Assembly (NCBI GenBank): GCA_040403095.1
Contig: JBBALI010000001.1
Location: 124,001 to 188,000, forward strand
Reading direction: 5' to 3'
From: JAQVCM01 sp040403095
Lineage (GTDB): Bacteria > Bacteroidota > Bacteroidia > Flavobacteriales_D > Crocinitomicaceae
Length of the DNA stretch: 64,000 bases
Of the stretch, positions 53,338 through 61,483 are shown piece after piece (within the stretch, counting starts at the first letter, position 1; each line of letters opens with the position of its first letter). A program made the translations under genes and the position numbers. The notes below the pieces were generated by a model, which worked only from the letters and a program-made list of their open reading frames with translations, ran no database searches and was not told the DNA's origin.

Positions 53338-53367
53338 AAAAGCGGAAGTAACATTCCGCTTTTTTTG
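53338..53367 (+). terminator. Terminator after the glutaryl-CoA dehydrogenase gene
   Basis: AAAAGCGGAA and TTCCGCTTTT form a perfect stem with a GTAACA loop, followed by T7. It lies 22 bases after the stop. Confidence 0.93.
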
Positions 53368-53433
53368 TGAAATTTTTTAACCAAATCCTTTCAATTACGA
53401 AAATATACTTAACCCTTTCCTGTTTTCGAAGTC

Positions 53434-53441
53434 TATATTTG
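53434..53441 (+). promoter_or_regulatory. -7 box three bases before the next ATG
   Basis: TATATTTG matches TAnnTTTG and the ATG at 53445 follows after three bases, another near-leaderless arrangement. Confidence 0.45.
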
Positions 53442-53444
53442 TCC

Positions 53445-53801
53445 ATGACTTCTTCAGAAAATATAACATTTGAATTCAAAATAAACACCAAATTATTGGG
53501 AAAGTGGAAATTACAATGTTATCAAACCGATGTTGAAATTTCAATTCAATTTTTGGAAATAAGACCGCTGTTGAAATACAATGCAATTTATGCCGAATCA
53601 CAAATAATCAATAAAAAGGCAATTAAAAAATCAGTGATACCATTCAACGCTGACTTATCTTCCAATGGAAAAATGTTGAGATTCAAATATCCAATAAGCA
53701 GTAAAGTAGAAATTTTTAAAATAACCTATTTTGACCCCCACTTTTTAAAATTAGTTGAGATAAAAACGGATTCTAAATTTGAACTAATAAGAAATGAATA
53801 G
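53445..53801 (+). CDS. Small protein upstream of the two-component genes, unknown function
   Basis: A 118-residue protein without signal peptide, rich in beta-type segments (FKINTKLLGKWKLQCYQTD, KMLRFKYPISSKVEIF) with one cysteine. The longer frame begins inside the preceding terminator, so I use the ATG at 53445. The response-regulator gene follows 38 bases later. No family was recognised; a fatty-acid-binding-like or lipocalin-like small barrel is possible from the GKWKL opening. Confidence 0.6.
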   Translation: MTSSENITFEFKINTKLLGKWKLQCYQTDVEISIQFLEIRPLLKYNAIYAESQIINKKAIKKSVIPFNADLSSNGKMLRFKYPISSKVEIFKITYFDPHFLKLVEIKTDSKFELIRNE

Positions 53802-53815
53802 TTTACGAATTTTTT

Positions 53816-53823
53816 TATATTTG
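53816..53823 (+). promoter_or_regulatory. Predicted -7 box of the response regulator gene
   Basis: TATATTTG matches TAnnTTTG, 16 bases before the TTG start at 53840, leaving a leader of about ten bases. Confidence 0.5.
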
Positions 53824-53839
53824 TAACAAAGCTACTTCA

Positions 53840-54481
53840 TTGGAAAAAAAACATACTATATTTCTTGCTGACGACCACGAATTGGTTGCCCAAGGATTAT
53901 CAAATTTATTATTACAAATTAAAAAAGTAGAAAAAGTACTTGTGTTTAAAAATGGCAAAGAATTATATCAAGCATGTTTGAATACAAAACCGGATTTCAT
54001 TTTTTTAGACTATGAAATGCCCGTTTGGGACGGAAAAGAAACACTGATTCAAATCAAAAAAAACTATCCGAAAATTCCTGTTTTAATGCTTTCGATGTTG
54101 AATGAAAAATCAATTATTAAAGAATGCATTCATTTGGGTGCAGTAGCTTATTTACACAAAGATAGTTCAACAGAAGAGTTACACCAAGCAATAGAAAGTG
54201 CTTCAAGGTCTGAAATTTACTACTCAAATGAAATAAAAAAAGCATTGACCGGAACAACTAAGAATCAATCAGGACAGATAACTTTGAAAGAGGAAATCTC
54301 CGAACGAGAAATGGAAATTTTAAAATTACTTTGCGATGGCTTGAGTCCGAAAGAAATTGCGGAAAAACTTTTCTTAAGCCAAAGGACCGTTGAAACCCAC
54401 AAAACGAATATCATGCACAAGTTTGATGTCAACTCAATTGCAAAGTTGATTAGTCTAGCAATTAAAAATAGAATAGTCTAA
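53840..54481 (+). CDS. NarL/LuxR-family response regulator
   Basis: A 213-residue DNA-binding response regulator. The receiver domain has the acidic pair in FLADDHE, the phosphate-accepting Asp57 in FIFLDYEMP, a serine in MLSMLNE and the lysine in YLHKDSS. The C-terminal LuxR-type helix-turn-helix begins ISEREMEILKLLCDGLSPKEIAEKLFLSQRTVETHKTNI. Translation appears to start with TTG at 53840 because no ATG precedes the receiver fold. The sensor kinase begins five bases after the stop; the two are very likely a pair. Confidence 0.93.
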   Translation: MEKKHTIFLADDHELVAQGLSNLLLQIKKVEKVLVFKNGKELYQACLNTKPDFIFLDYEMPVWDGKETLIQIKKNYPKIPVLMLSMLNEKSIIKECIHLGAVAYLHKDSSTEELHQAIESASRSEIYYSNEIKKALTGTTKNQSGQITLKEEISEREMEILKLLCDGLSPKEIAEKLFLSQRTVETHKTNIMHKFDVNSIAKLISLAIKNRIV

Positions 54482-54486
54482 ATAAA

Positions 54487-56178
54487 ATGAAAAAAACACT
54501 GCTTATCAGTTTAATTATTTCTACAAATTTTTTGTTTTCACAAAAGCATATTGAGTCATTTTTAGCCAAAATTGATACAATAAAATCACCTAAAAAAGCC
54601 CTAGAAAAATTAGATTCAATTCATTTAAATGTAAAACTAACCCCTAGAATACAAGTTATTTTAAATCACCAACGCCTTAAATACTGCATGACAATTAGTG
54701 ATTTTAAAAGAGTTACAAAAATCAGCATTGAAACCATTGAATTTGCCAAAAAACACAATCTTGATTCCCTGACTGCTTATCCATACATGATGATTGGTTG
54801 TTCCCAATATGTAAATAACCGATTGGACGATGCGCTGACTTCATTCAAATACAGTGCAAAACTGGCAGAAAAGTACAAAAATTACACCTTAGCTAGTTCC
54901 AATTATAATAATATTGGAGGTTTATATATTGATCAAAAGAATTATAAAGAAGGTGAAAAATATTTACTCAAAGCAATAAATATTTCTACTAAAGCAAATA
55001 ATATCCGTTCTAAAATTTTAAGCAGTCGTATTTTAGCGACCTCATTTGAACGTCAAGGTAAATTAAAGGAAGCTTCTGCAATTTATGAAAATATAGAAAA
55101 AGAAGCTATTACTTTGAATGATCCTTACATTTTATCATCTGTATTTACTTACCACGGCAATCTTTTAAAAATATTAGGAAATACGAAATTGGCATTAGAA
55201 AAGGTCAAAAAAGCAAAAATTTTACTGTTCCAAATTGGCGACACAAACAGTGTTTTCGTTGCCTTAAAACATGAAGCTAACTTTTTCAGGGACTTGTCAC
55301 AATTCAAAAACGAAGCGCTTTCATTGAGAGAACAAATTAACTTGAAAGAAAAATATTTAAATAATCAAAACCAAAAACAAATTAATCAACTTGAAACCAA
55401 GTTTAAAACAAAGGAATTAAAACAAGAAAAATTACTTGCACAATCTAAGATGTTGACAGAAAAAGGTAAAAAAAACAATTATCTTTTATTTCTGATAATA
55501 TTTTTCCTTATCTCGATCGGTTTCTTTGTCATGTTATATTTAAGAAATAGCAAAAAATCAGCTCAACTTAAATTACAGATTCAGGAGGAAAGACTTGCTT
55601 CAATTATAGAAGGACAAGAAAATGAAAGAACCCGTATCGCAAAAGAATTACATGACGGAATTGTGCAAGATTTGACCGTTTTGAAAATGAATTTGTCAAA
55701 CAATGATAACAGAGAAATATTGGAAACAAAAATTACCAAAATCACCAAAGAATTGCGTGAACTTTCTTATCAAATGATGCCAATTACCCTGAAAGAACTG
55801 GGCTTAATTCCTGCTTTGGAAGATTTATTTGACCGCAGTTTCACTCAAAGAGGAATCGCATTCAATTTTGAAGCTTTTCTAATAGAAAACAGGCTGAACG
55901 AAAAAATTGAAGTCAACATTTATAGAATTTGTCAGGAATTGATTAACAACACATTGAAACACGCAAATGCGACAGAAATAAACGTTGTACTTCGTAAAAA
56001 TGAAAATTTATTAACCTTGATTTTTGAAGACAATGGGGCAGGTTTTGATGTTTTCAATGTCAAAAATGGAATTGGATTGACGAGTTTGAAAAGTCGATTA
56101 GATTCAATTAAAGGTCAAATTGAATTTGATTCTGAAATAACTAAGGGCACTACAGCGTTCATAAAAATTACTTTATAA
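54487..56178 (+). CDS. Sensor histidine kinase with periplasmic TPR domain
   Basis: A 563-residue kinase. After a signal-peptide-like N-terminus comes a helical TPR-type sensor of about 300 residues (ASSNYNNIGGLYIDQKNYKEGEKYLLKAI), a membrane segment (about residues 335-354), and a HisKA_3 domain with the phospho-accepting His389 in KELHDGIVQDLTVLKMNLS. The ATPase domain has ICQELINNTLKHANA and LIFEDNGAGFDVF, then GIGLTSLKSRL. This layout is common in Bacteroidota and is paired with NarL-type regulators such as the preceding gene. The signal sensed is unknown. Confidence 0.93.
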   Translation: MKKTLLISLIISTNFLFSQKHIESFLAKIDTIKSPKKALEKLDSIHLNVKLTPRIQVILNHQRLKYCMTISDFKRVTKISIETIEFAKKHNLDSLTAYPYMMIGCSQYVNNRLDDALTSFKYSAKLAEKYKNYTLASSNYNNIGGLYIDQKNYKEGEKYLLKAINISTKANNIRSKILSSRILATSFERQGKLKEASAIYENIEKEAITLNDPYILSSVFTYHGNLLKILGNTKLALEKVKKAKILLFQIGDTNSVFVALKHEANFFRDLSQFKNEALSLREQINLKEKYLNNQNQKQINQLETKFKTKELKQEKLLAQSKMLTEKGKKNNYLLFLIIFFLISIGFFVMLYLRNSKKSAQLKLQIQEERLASIIEGQENERTRIAKELHDGIVQDLTVLKMNLSNNDNREILETKITKITKELRELSYQMMPITLKELGLIPALEDLFDRSFTQRGIAFNFEAFLIENRLNEKIEVNIYRICQELINNTLKHANATEINVVLRKNENLLTLIFEDNGAGFDVFNVKNGIGLTSLKSRLDSIKGQIEFDSEITKGTTAFIKITL

Positions 56179-56200
56179 AATCAATGGATTGTTAATCTGC

Positions 56201-57211
56201 CTATTTAATCAAATTTATTACCCTTGCAGATTCAATTTGTTCGATTGAATTCATGGAGGGTTTAATTCTTGAACCTTCCCTATTTTCATCATTGATAATA
56301 ATTTGAACATTTTCGCCTATTGCTTTCCATCTTCCCGGATGAATTGGTCTTTTAGGCGAATATAGACCTATTGTTTGTAATCCCAAAACACCCGCTAAAT
56401 GTAATGGCCCTGTGCTGCAAGCAACCAAAGTATCACATTTAGAAATCAGATTGATTAGTTGATCCAACGTAAGTTTTCCTGTTGTATCAATGCAATTTTC
56501 ATGCTGAGGAATAAAAGATCGAATATAAACACCATCCTTTTCAGTTCCCGTGAATATTACACTAAAACCTCTTTCCAATAAATCATTGGCGACAATTGCA
56601 TATTTTTCAATTGGCCATTCCATGGCACTTCCTTGTGATTTAGTGTGTAAAATTATTTTTTTAGTTGTTTTAGCTAGTTCATTTTGAATGCTTTCAGTGA
56701 GAGTAACATTTTTAGATTTGAAACTTTTCATCCAGGAAGAAATCTCATCTAAACTTGGTAACTCTTGAATTCCAAATGGTTTTAACAACTCAAAATTTAG
56801 TTGAGACTCATGAAAATCAGATTTTTTTCTTGAGAAACCCAATTTAACATTGCAGCTCAAAAGGTGAAATGCCCTGTGAGATGTACCAACTCTTGTTTCT
56901 ATCTTAGCTTTCTTCACCAATGATGCTATTTCACTTTTTGGAAAAACATGAATGCAAACATCTATTTTTTTTGACCTTAATAATTCAACTTTATTATTGA
57001 CAGGCATTTTTTCCATTTCAGCCCATTCGATAATTTCATCTATTTGAGGTAGACATTCAATAACAGGTCTTGTGTAGGTATTTCCTAAAAAAATAATCTT
57101 GGCTGTTGGATAGGTCTTTTTAATCCAAACACACATTGGCAATGTCAAAACAACATCTCCGATACTGTCGGTTCTGCTGATCAAAACAGTTTTGTTGTTT
57201 AATTCTATCAT
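56201..57211 (-). CDS. GT9-family glycosyltransferase (heptosyltransferase-like)
   Basis: A 336-residue protein of the ADP-heptose:LPS heptosyltransferase family (GT9, GT-B fold). Visible are ISRTDSIGDVVLTLPMCVWIKKTYP at the N-terminus, ILHTKSQGSAMEWPIEKYAIVANDLL, and the donor-site SKCDTLVACSTGPLHLAGVLGLQTIGLYSPKRP. Such enzymes build the inner core of lipopolysaccharide in the cytosol; the actual sugar need not be heptose. It lies 14 bases after a GT2 gene, with which it shares a promoter. Confidence 0.9.
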   Translation of the reverse strand: MIELNNKTVLISRTDSIGDVVLTLPMCVWIKKTYPTAKIIFLGNTYTRPVIECLPQIDEIIEWAEMEKMPVNNKVELLRSKKIDVCIHVFPKSEIASLVKKAKIETRVGTSHRAFHLLSCNVKLGFSRKKSDFHESQLNFELLKPFGIQELPSLDEISSWMKSFKSKNVTLTESIQNELAKTTKKIILHTKSQGSAMEWPIEKYAIVANDLLERGFSVIFTGTEKDGVYIRSFIPQHENCIDTTGKLTLDQLINLISKCDTLVACSTGPLHLAGVLGLQTIGLYSPKRPIHPGRWKAIGENVQIIINDENREGSRIKPSMNSIEQIESARVINLIK

Positions 57212-57225
57212 TTTAATTTTACGAA

Positions 57226-57987
57226 TTAGTAGTCTTTTTGGTTTGCTAAAATCCTCATTTTTTTATATTTCAAATAGGTTGCATAGGCCGAAATTCTGGC
57301 GATTGTAAATCCTACTTTACCATCTAAAAAACCCAATTTAAAAAAATAATCTCTCAAAAACTTCACCACAGGACTAAAAAACAACTTATAAATAGGACTC
57401 TTTTTTCCTTGTATAAACAAATCTTTGGATTGAATTGTTGTAAATTTTTCTGTTTGCTTGTAATGTTGTTCAATAGTATAATAGCTATAATGTAAACAAT
57501 CCCCTTTTAAATGTACAATATCTGTTTCCTCATTAAAAAGTAACGTTTCATGAATATCTCCCTCCCATTTTGTCGAAGTTCTATTAAACAATCTGATTTT
57601 TGAATCGGGGTACCATCCTCCGTTTTTAACCCACTTTCCGCAATAATTGGTTAACCTATTAAATTTTGCTGGTTTATTAATTGGATTTTGCTTCCATTCT
57701 TGGAGTGATTGAATTAAAGTATCAGAAAGTGCTTCGTCAGCATCTAAAGATAAAATCCAATCATATTTAGCCAAAGAATTTCCTTTGTTTTTAGAGCCAG
57801 AATAACCCTCCCAAGTATGAGAAACAAAGTTAACTTGCATTTTTTCACAAATCTCTTTGGTTCGGTCTGTTGAAAAAGAATCTATCACGATTATCTCATC
57901 TGCAACAACTTTAGCCGAATTGATACATCTTTCGATATTTCTCTCTTCGTTAAAAGTGATAATTACAACTGAAATAGGTGTTAACAT
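57226..57987 (-). CDS. GT2 glycosyltransferase, lipopolysaccharide core type (WaaE/KdtX-like)
   Basis: A 253-residue GT-A enzyme: ISVVIITFNEERNIERCINSAK, DEIIVIDSFSTDRTKEICE, and LSLDADEALSDTLIQ as the metal-binding DxD. GGWYPDSKIRLFNRTSTKWEGDIHETL is a stretch typical of the beta-glucosyltransferase WaaE/KdtX group. It probably adds a hexose to the lipopolysaccharide core and works with the GT9 enzyme encoded downstream. The -7 box at 58008-58015 precedes the ATG by 20 bases. Confidence 0.9.
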   Translation of the reverse strand: MLTPISVVIITFNEERNIERCINSAKVVADEIIVIDSFSTDRTKEICEKMQVNFVSHTWEGYSGSKNKGNSLAKYDWILSLDADEALSDTLIQSLQEWKQNPINKPAKFNRLTNYCGKWVKNGGWYPDSKIRLFNRTSTKWEGDIHETLLFNEETDIVHLKGDCLHYSYYTIEQHYKQTEKFTTIQSKDLFIQGKKSPIYKLFFSPVVKFLRDYFFKLGFLDGKVGFTIARISAYATYLKYKKMRILANQKDY

Positions 57988-58007
57988 TAATTTAATATTA
58001 CGAGTTG

Positions 58008-58015
58008 CAAAGTTA
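58008..58015 (-). promoter_or_regulatory. Predicted -7 box of the two glycosyltransferase genes
   Basis: TAACTTTG on the minus strand matches TAnnTTTG; transcription would start about 58001, 13 bases before the ATG at 57987. Confidence 0.5.
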
Positions 58016-58148
58016 GCAGAAAAATCAATATAATATGAACTTTAGTCCGTTAAAAGTTCAGTAAACACTCAATAAATTAACAATTTAGTACATATAAAAA
58101 CGAGCAAAGATAATGGTTAAAAAGACCATAGAAATTAGTTAAATAAAA

Positions 58149-60215
58149 CTATCTTATTTCCCCACCTGCACCAAAATTTTTCTCAGGAACCATGAAACTC
58201 AACTCTCCCTTTTCGTTTTCTGCCATCAAAATCATTCCTTGAGACTCAACTCCACGAATTTTACGGGGCTCAAGATTTAACAAAACTGAAACCGTTTTAC
58301 CAACAATTTCATCTGGCGAATAATGATCTGCAATTCCAGAAACAATCGTTCTGATATCAATTCCCGTATCCACTTTTAACTTTAAAAGTTTGTCCGCTTT
58401 TGGCACTTTTTCAGCTTCTAAAATGGTACCTAAACGAATGTCCAATTTGGTGAAATCATCAAAACTGATATTTGGTTTCTGAAGTGCCAAAGGTTTTTCT
58501 TCCATCACAGGATTTTGTTGACTTACTTTTAAAAACTCAATTTCAGCCTCGACCAAACTATCCTCAATTTTTGGAAACAAAATTTCTGGTATTTGAACCA
58601 AATCTCCTGATTTTAAAATATTTGCCTTTCCTGTTCCGCTCCAAGTTGGTAAATCCAAGTTTAAGAAAGTTCTCAGTTTTTTAGCTGTTGACGGTAAAAA
58701 TGGTTCTAACAAAAGAGAAAGATTTGCAGTAATTTGCAATGCAATGTGCATGATTGTTTCAACACGTTTTGGATCCACTTTCACCAATTTCCATGGTTCA
58801 TTTTCAGCCAAATACTTGTTACCCAATCTTGCCAAATTCATCACTTCAGTTTGCGCATCACGCAATTTATAGGCGTAAATTAATTTTTCGATTTTTAAAG
58901 GAAATTGCTCTAAATCATTCAATACTTGCTGGTCAACCTCTGTTAATTCTCCTAATTCAGGAACTTTACCTTCATAATATTTTTGAGTCAACACCAACGC
59001 ACGATTGACGAAATTCCCTAAAATATCAGCCAATTCACTATTTACTCTGGTTTGAAATTCTTTCCATGTAAATTCACTGTCCTTGCTTTCTGGTGCAATG
59101 GCTGTCAAAGTATATTTCAACTCATCCATTTTATCTGGATAACGTTCCAAATATTCGTGTAACCAAACCGCCCAATTTCGTGAAGTAGAAAATTTATCTC
59201 CTTCTAAATTCAAGAATTCGTAAGCCGGTACATTGTTTGGCAAAATCAAGTCGCCGTGATCTTTTAGTAAAATCGGGAAAATAATGGCATGAAAAACGAT
59301 ATTGTCTTTTCCAATAAAATGCACCAATTTAGTATCGCCTGTCCAATAATCTTTCCAGTCTTTATTGTTGTCAATTGCCCACTGTTTGGTCGCAGAAATA
59401 TAACCTATGGGCGCATCTAGCCAAACATACAAAACTTTTCCATCGGCACCTTCTAATGGAACTTTAACTCCCCAATCCAAATCTCTTGTCATGGCACGAG
59501 AATGTAAACCACTGTCAATCCAAGAAAGTGATTGACCAATTACTTGATTTCTCCAAGTTTTCGGGTCGTGTTGTTGTTTTCCATCAAGAATTCCTTCTTT
59601 GATCCAAGGTCTGAGCCATGATTCATGTCTATCCATCGGTAAAAACCAATGAGAAGTAGATTTCAAAATCGGCGTTTTTCCACTTAAAGTCGATTTTGGG
59701 TTGATTAATTCAGTTGGACTTAAATCTGTCCCACATTTCTCACATTGATCTCCATAAGCATTTGGATTTTGACACTTTGGACATTCTCCGGTAATGTATC
59801 GATCAGCCAAAAACTGTTGAAATTCTTCGTCAAAATATTGTTCCGTTGTTTCTTCAACAAACTTATTGTTTTGATTCAGCTTCAAGAAAAAATCTTGCGC
59901 CGTTTGGTGGTGTAATTCAGAGGAAGTACGGTGAAAAATATCAAACGAAATATCAAATTTTTTGAAAGAATCACCAATGATTTTATTGTATTTGTCCACT
60001 ATTTCTTGTGGCGTAATTCCTTCTTTTTTAGCGCGCAAAGTAATTGCCGCACCATGTTCATCACTTCCACAAATAAATGCTACATCATGACCGTTCATTC
60101 TCAAAAAACGCACAAAAATATCCGCAGGTAGGTAAACTCCGGCAACGTGACCGAGGTGTAAAGGACCATTTGCATAAGGCAACGCTGCTGTTACAGTATA
60201 TCTTGATTTTGTCAT
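58149..60215 (-). CDS. metG: Methionyl-tRNA synthetase
   Basis: Charges tRNA(Met). The 688-residue protein has class I motifs: the HIGH counterpart in ALPYANGPLHLGHVAG, a four-cysteine zinc knuckle (CPKCQNPNAYGDQCEKCGTD), and KFSTSRNW as the KMSKS counterpart. The anticodon-binding helical domain follows. The C-terminal ~105 residues from FDDFTKLDIRLGTILEAEKVPKA are a tRNA-binding EMAP-II/OB domain, as in long MetG forms. Identification is firm. Confidence 0.98.
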   Translation of the reverse strand: MTKSRYTVTAALPYANGPLHLGHVAGVYLPADIFVRFLRMNGHDVAFICGSDEHGAAITLRAKKEGITPQEIVDKYNKIIGDSFKKFDISFDIFHRTSSELHHQTAQDFFLKLNQNNKFVEETTEQYFDEEFQQFLADRYITGECPKCQNPNAYGDQCEKCGTDLSPTELINPKSTLSGKTPILKSTSHWFLPMDRHESWLRPWIKEGILDGKQQHDPKTWRNQVIGQSLSWIDSGLHSRAMTRDLDWGVKVPLEGADGKVLYVWLDAPIGYISATKQWAIDNNKDWKDYWTGDTKLVHFIGKDNIVFHAIIFPILLKDHGDLILPNNVPAYEFLNLEGDKFSTSRNWAVWLHEYLERYPDKMDELKYTLTAIAPESKDSEFTWKEFQTRVNSELADILGNFVNRALVLTQKYYEGKVPELGELTEVDQQVLNDLEQFPLKIEKLIYAYKLRDAQTEVMNLARLGNKYLAENEPWKLVKVDPKRVETIMHIALQITANLSLLLEPFLPSTAKKLRTFLNLDLPTWSGTGKANILKSGDLVQIPEILFPKIEDSLVEAEIEFLKVSQQNPVMEEKPLALQKPNISFDDFTKLDIRLGTILEAEKVPKADKLLKLKVDTGIDIRTIVSGIADHYSPDEIVGKTVSVLLNLEPRKIRGVESQGMILMAENEKGELSFMVPEKNFGAGGEIR

Positions 60216-60237
60216 TTTATGAATTTCGAATGAAGGA

Positions 60238-60245
60238 CAAAGATA
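60238..60245 (-). promoter_or_regulatory. Predicted -7 box of metG
   Basis: TATCTTTG on the minus strand matches TAnnTTTG, 22 bases before the metG ATG, implying a leader of about 15 bases. Confidence 0.5.
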
Positions 60246-60285
60246 ATGAAAACCTAAAGGATTAAAAATAGAGAATCGTTACAAA

Positions 60286-60320
60286 GCAAAAAAGACCACT
60301 CCTTTTCAGGAATGATCTTT
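60286..60320 (-). terminator. Terminator after the barrel protein gene
   Basis: On the minus strand AAAGATCATTCC pairs with GGAGTGGTCTTT (two G-T pairs) around a six-base loop, followed by TTTTTTG. It lies 35 bases after the stop at 60356. Confidence 0.85.
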
Positions 60321-60355
60321 CGTTGATTTGTATTTTGTTGCTATGAAATACCGAT

Positions 60356-61201
60356 TTAGAAGTTATAGGTTAAACCAAAAGTAAGTGGATAAACCTCATC
60401 TGTTTTTTTAGTGTCAAACATTGGAAGCAAGCTGTAATTGGCAAAAACCCCCCAATCACTGTATCCCATTCTTACTGTTCCGTCAAGTTTGAAAGCATTT
60501 AAACCATAAGAACCTTTGATTTTTTCCTTAGCGTCAACACCTGATTGATCCAACTTTCTTTTGACGCTTGAAGCAATTCTAATTCCCCCGATAACACCTG
60601 CAGCAAAATAAAAAGACTTGTCTTCATCTGCATTGGTATTAAATTCTAGTAATAAGGGAACTTGAATGTAAGTCGCTCTCAATTTATTTTTGGAATATTT
60701 ATTAATTGTATCAGAATAAACCCATACTGAGTCTGCGTTTTCATTCAAGATATAGTTGTTTTTCAAACCTACTTGATTGAAATTAAATCCTATTCCAGTG
60801 GTAATTCCGATGTATTCTTTGTAGATATTGAATTTGTGATCCATCAAATTTAAGTTCCAATAAAAAGATTTTCCTGGATCGTTTTCCCATTGTGGACTGT
60901 TTGGAAAATCAGATTTAAAATTTCCGTTGGTCAACATATTTACACCAAAATCAACCCCAGCCCAATGTCCATCATGAGATGATTTATGGCTTTTTTCATC
61001 TCCGTCTTCAACATCTATTGTATCTGTTGGTTCCGTTTCACCATCTACAACTACCGTTCCTTTTGGAGTTTTGATTATGAGAACTTGTGTTTCTCCCATA
61101 TTGATACGTGTTGTATCTGGAACATTTTCTTTTTTCTCTTCTTGCGCTTGAACAGACATTAAACCCATTATTGCCAGTCCTGTGATAAGTAGTTTTTTCA
61201 T
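60356..61201 (-). CDS. Outer-membrane beta-barrel protein, unknown function
   Basis: A 281-residue protein with a signal peptide ending near VQAQ. A charged, probably flexible N-terminal part contains two short lysine-threonine strands (ETQVLIIKTPKGTVVVDG) and the acidic EDGDEKSHKSSHDGHWAG. From about residue 85 the sequence follows the porin-family (OmpW/OMP_b-brl) pattern: VDFGVNMLTNG, SFYWNLNLMDHKFNIYKEY, STYIQVPLLLEFN-like strand, and a final LTFGLTYNF ending in phenylalanine. It has its own terminator. The 282-base gap upstream to 61483 shows no gene, only AT-rich sequence and the region from which it and the protease gene diverge. Confidence 0.82.
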   Translation of the reverse strand: MKKLLITGLAIMGLMSVQAQEEKKENVPDTTRINMGETQVLIIKTPKGTVVVDGETEPTDTIDVEDGDEKSHKSSHDGHWAGVDFGVNMLTNGNFKSDFPNSPQWENDPGKSFYWNLNLMDHKFNIYKEYIGITTGIGFNFNQVGLKNNYILNENADSVWVYSDTINKYSKNKLRATYIQVPLLLEFNTNADEDKSFYFAAGVIGGIRIASSVKRKLDQSGVDAKEKIKGSYGLNAFKLDGTVRMGYSDWGVFANYSLLPMFDTKKTDEVYPLTFGLTYNF

Positions 61202-61438
61202 TTTATATTTTTTTAAATTTTTAATAATCTATTTGAAAACCGGTATTCTTTTCTCATCTGATTTCTCGTTAGACCCAGAGGTCAAACAAAAGTTACAGCA
61301 ATGAAATGATTTTTTGAATATTATTTTTAAACCGCTATAAATCAAATGATTTTTTTATTTTTATTTGAACAAAAAAAATTTCTGTAAATGACAAATGCTC
61401 TTTTTAGATCAAATTTTCAAAGAAACTTTTTAGGGATT

Positions 61439-61468
61439 TTGTGATTTAAGGATTATTGGCTAAATTGA
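61439..61468 (+). promoter_or_regulatory. Possible promoter of the secreted metalloprotease gene
   Basis: TTG at 61439-61441 and TAAATTGA at 61461-61468 (two differences from TAnnTTTG) are 19 bases apart; the start of transcription would be about ten bases before the ATG at 61484. Confidence 0.35.
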
Positions 61469-61483
61469 GCACCTCTAAAGACT

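Noticed and set aside
58111..58132. Short inverted repeat ATGGT...ACCAT after metG, considered as terminator
   Set aside because: Only five base pairs and no T-run after it on the minus strand.
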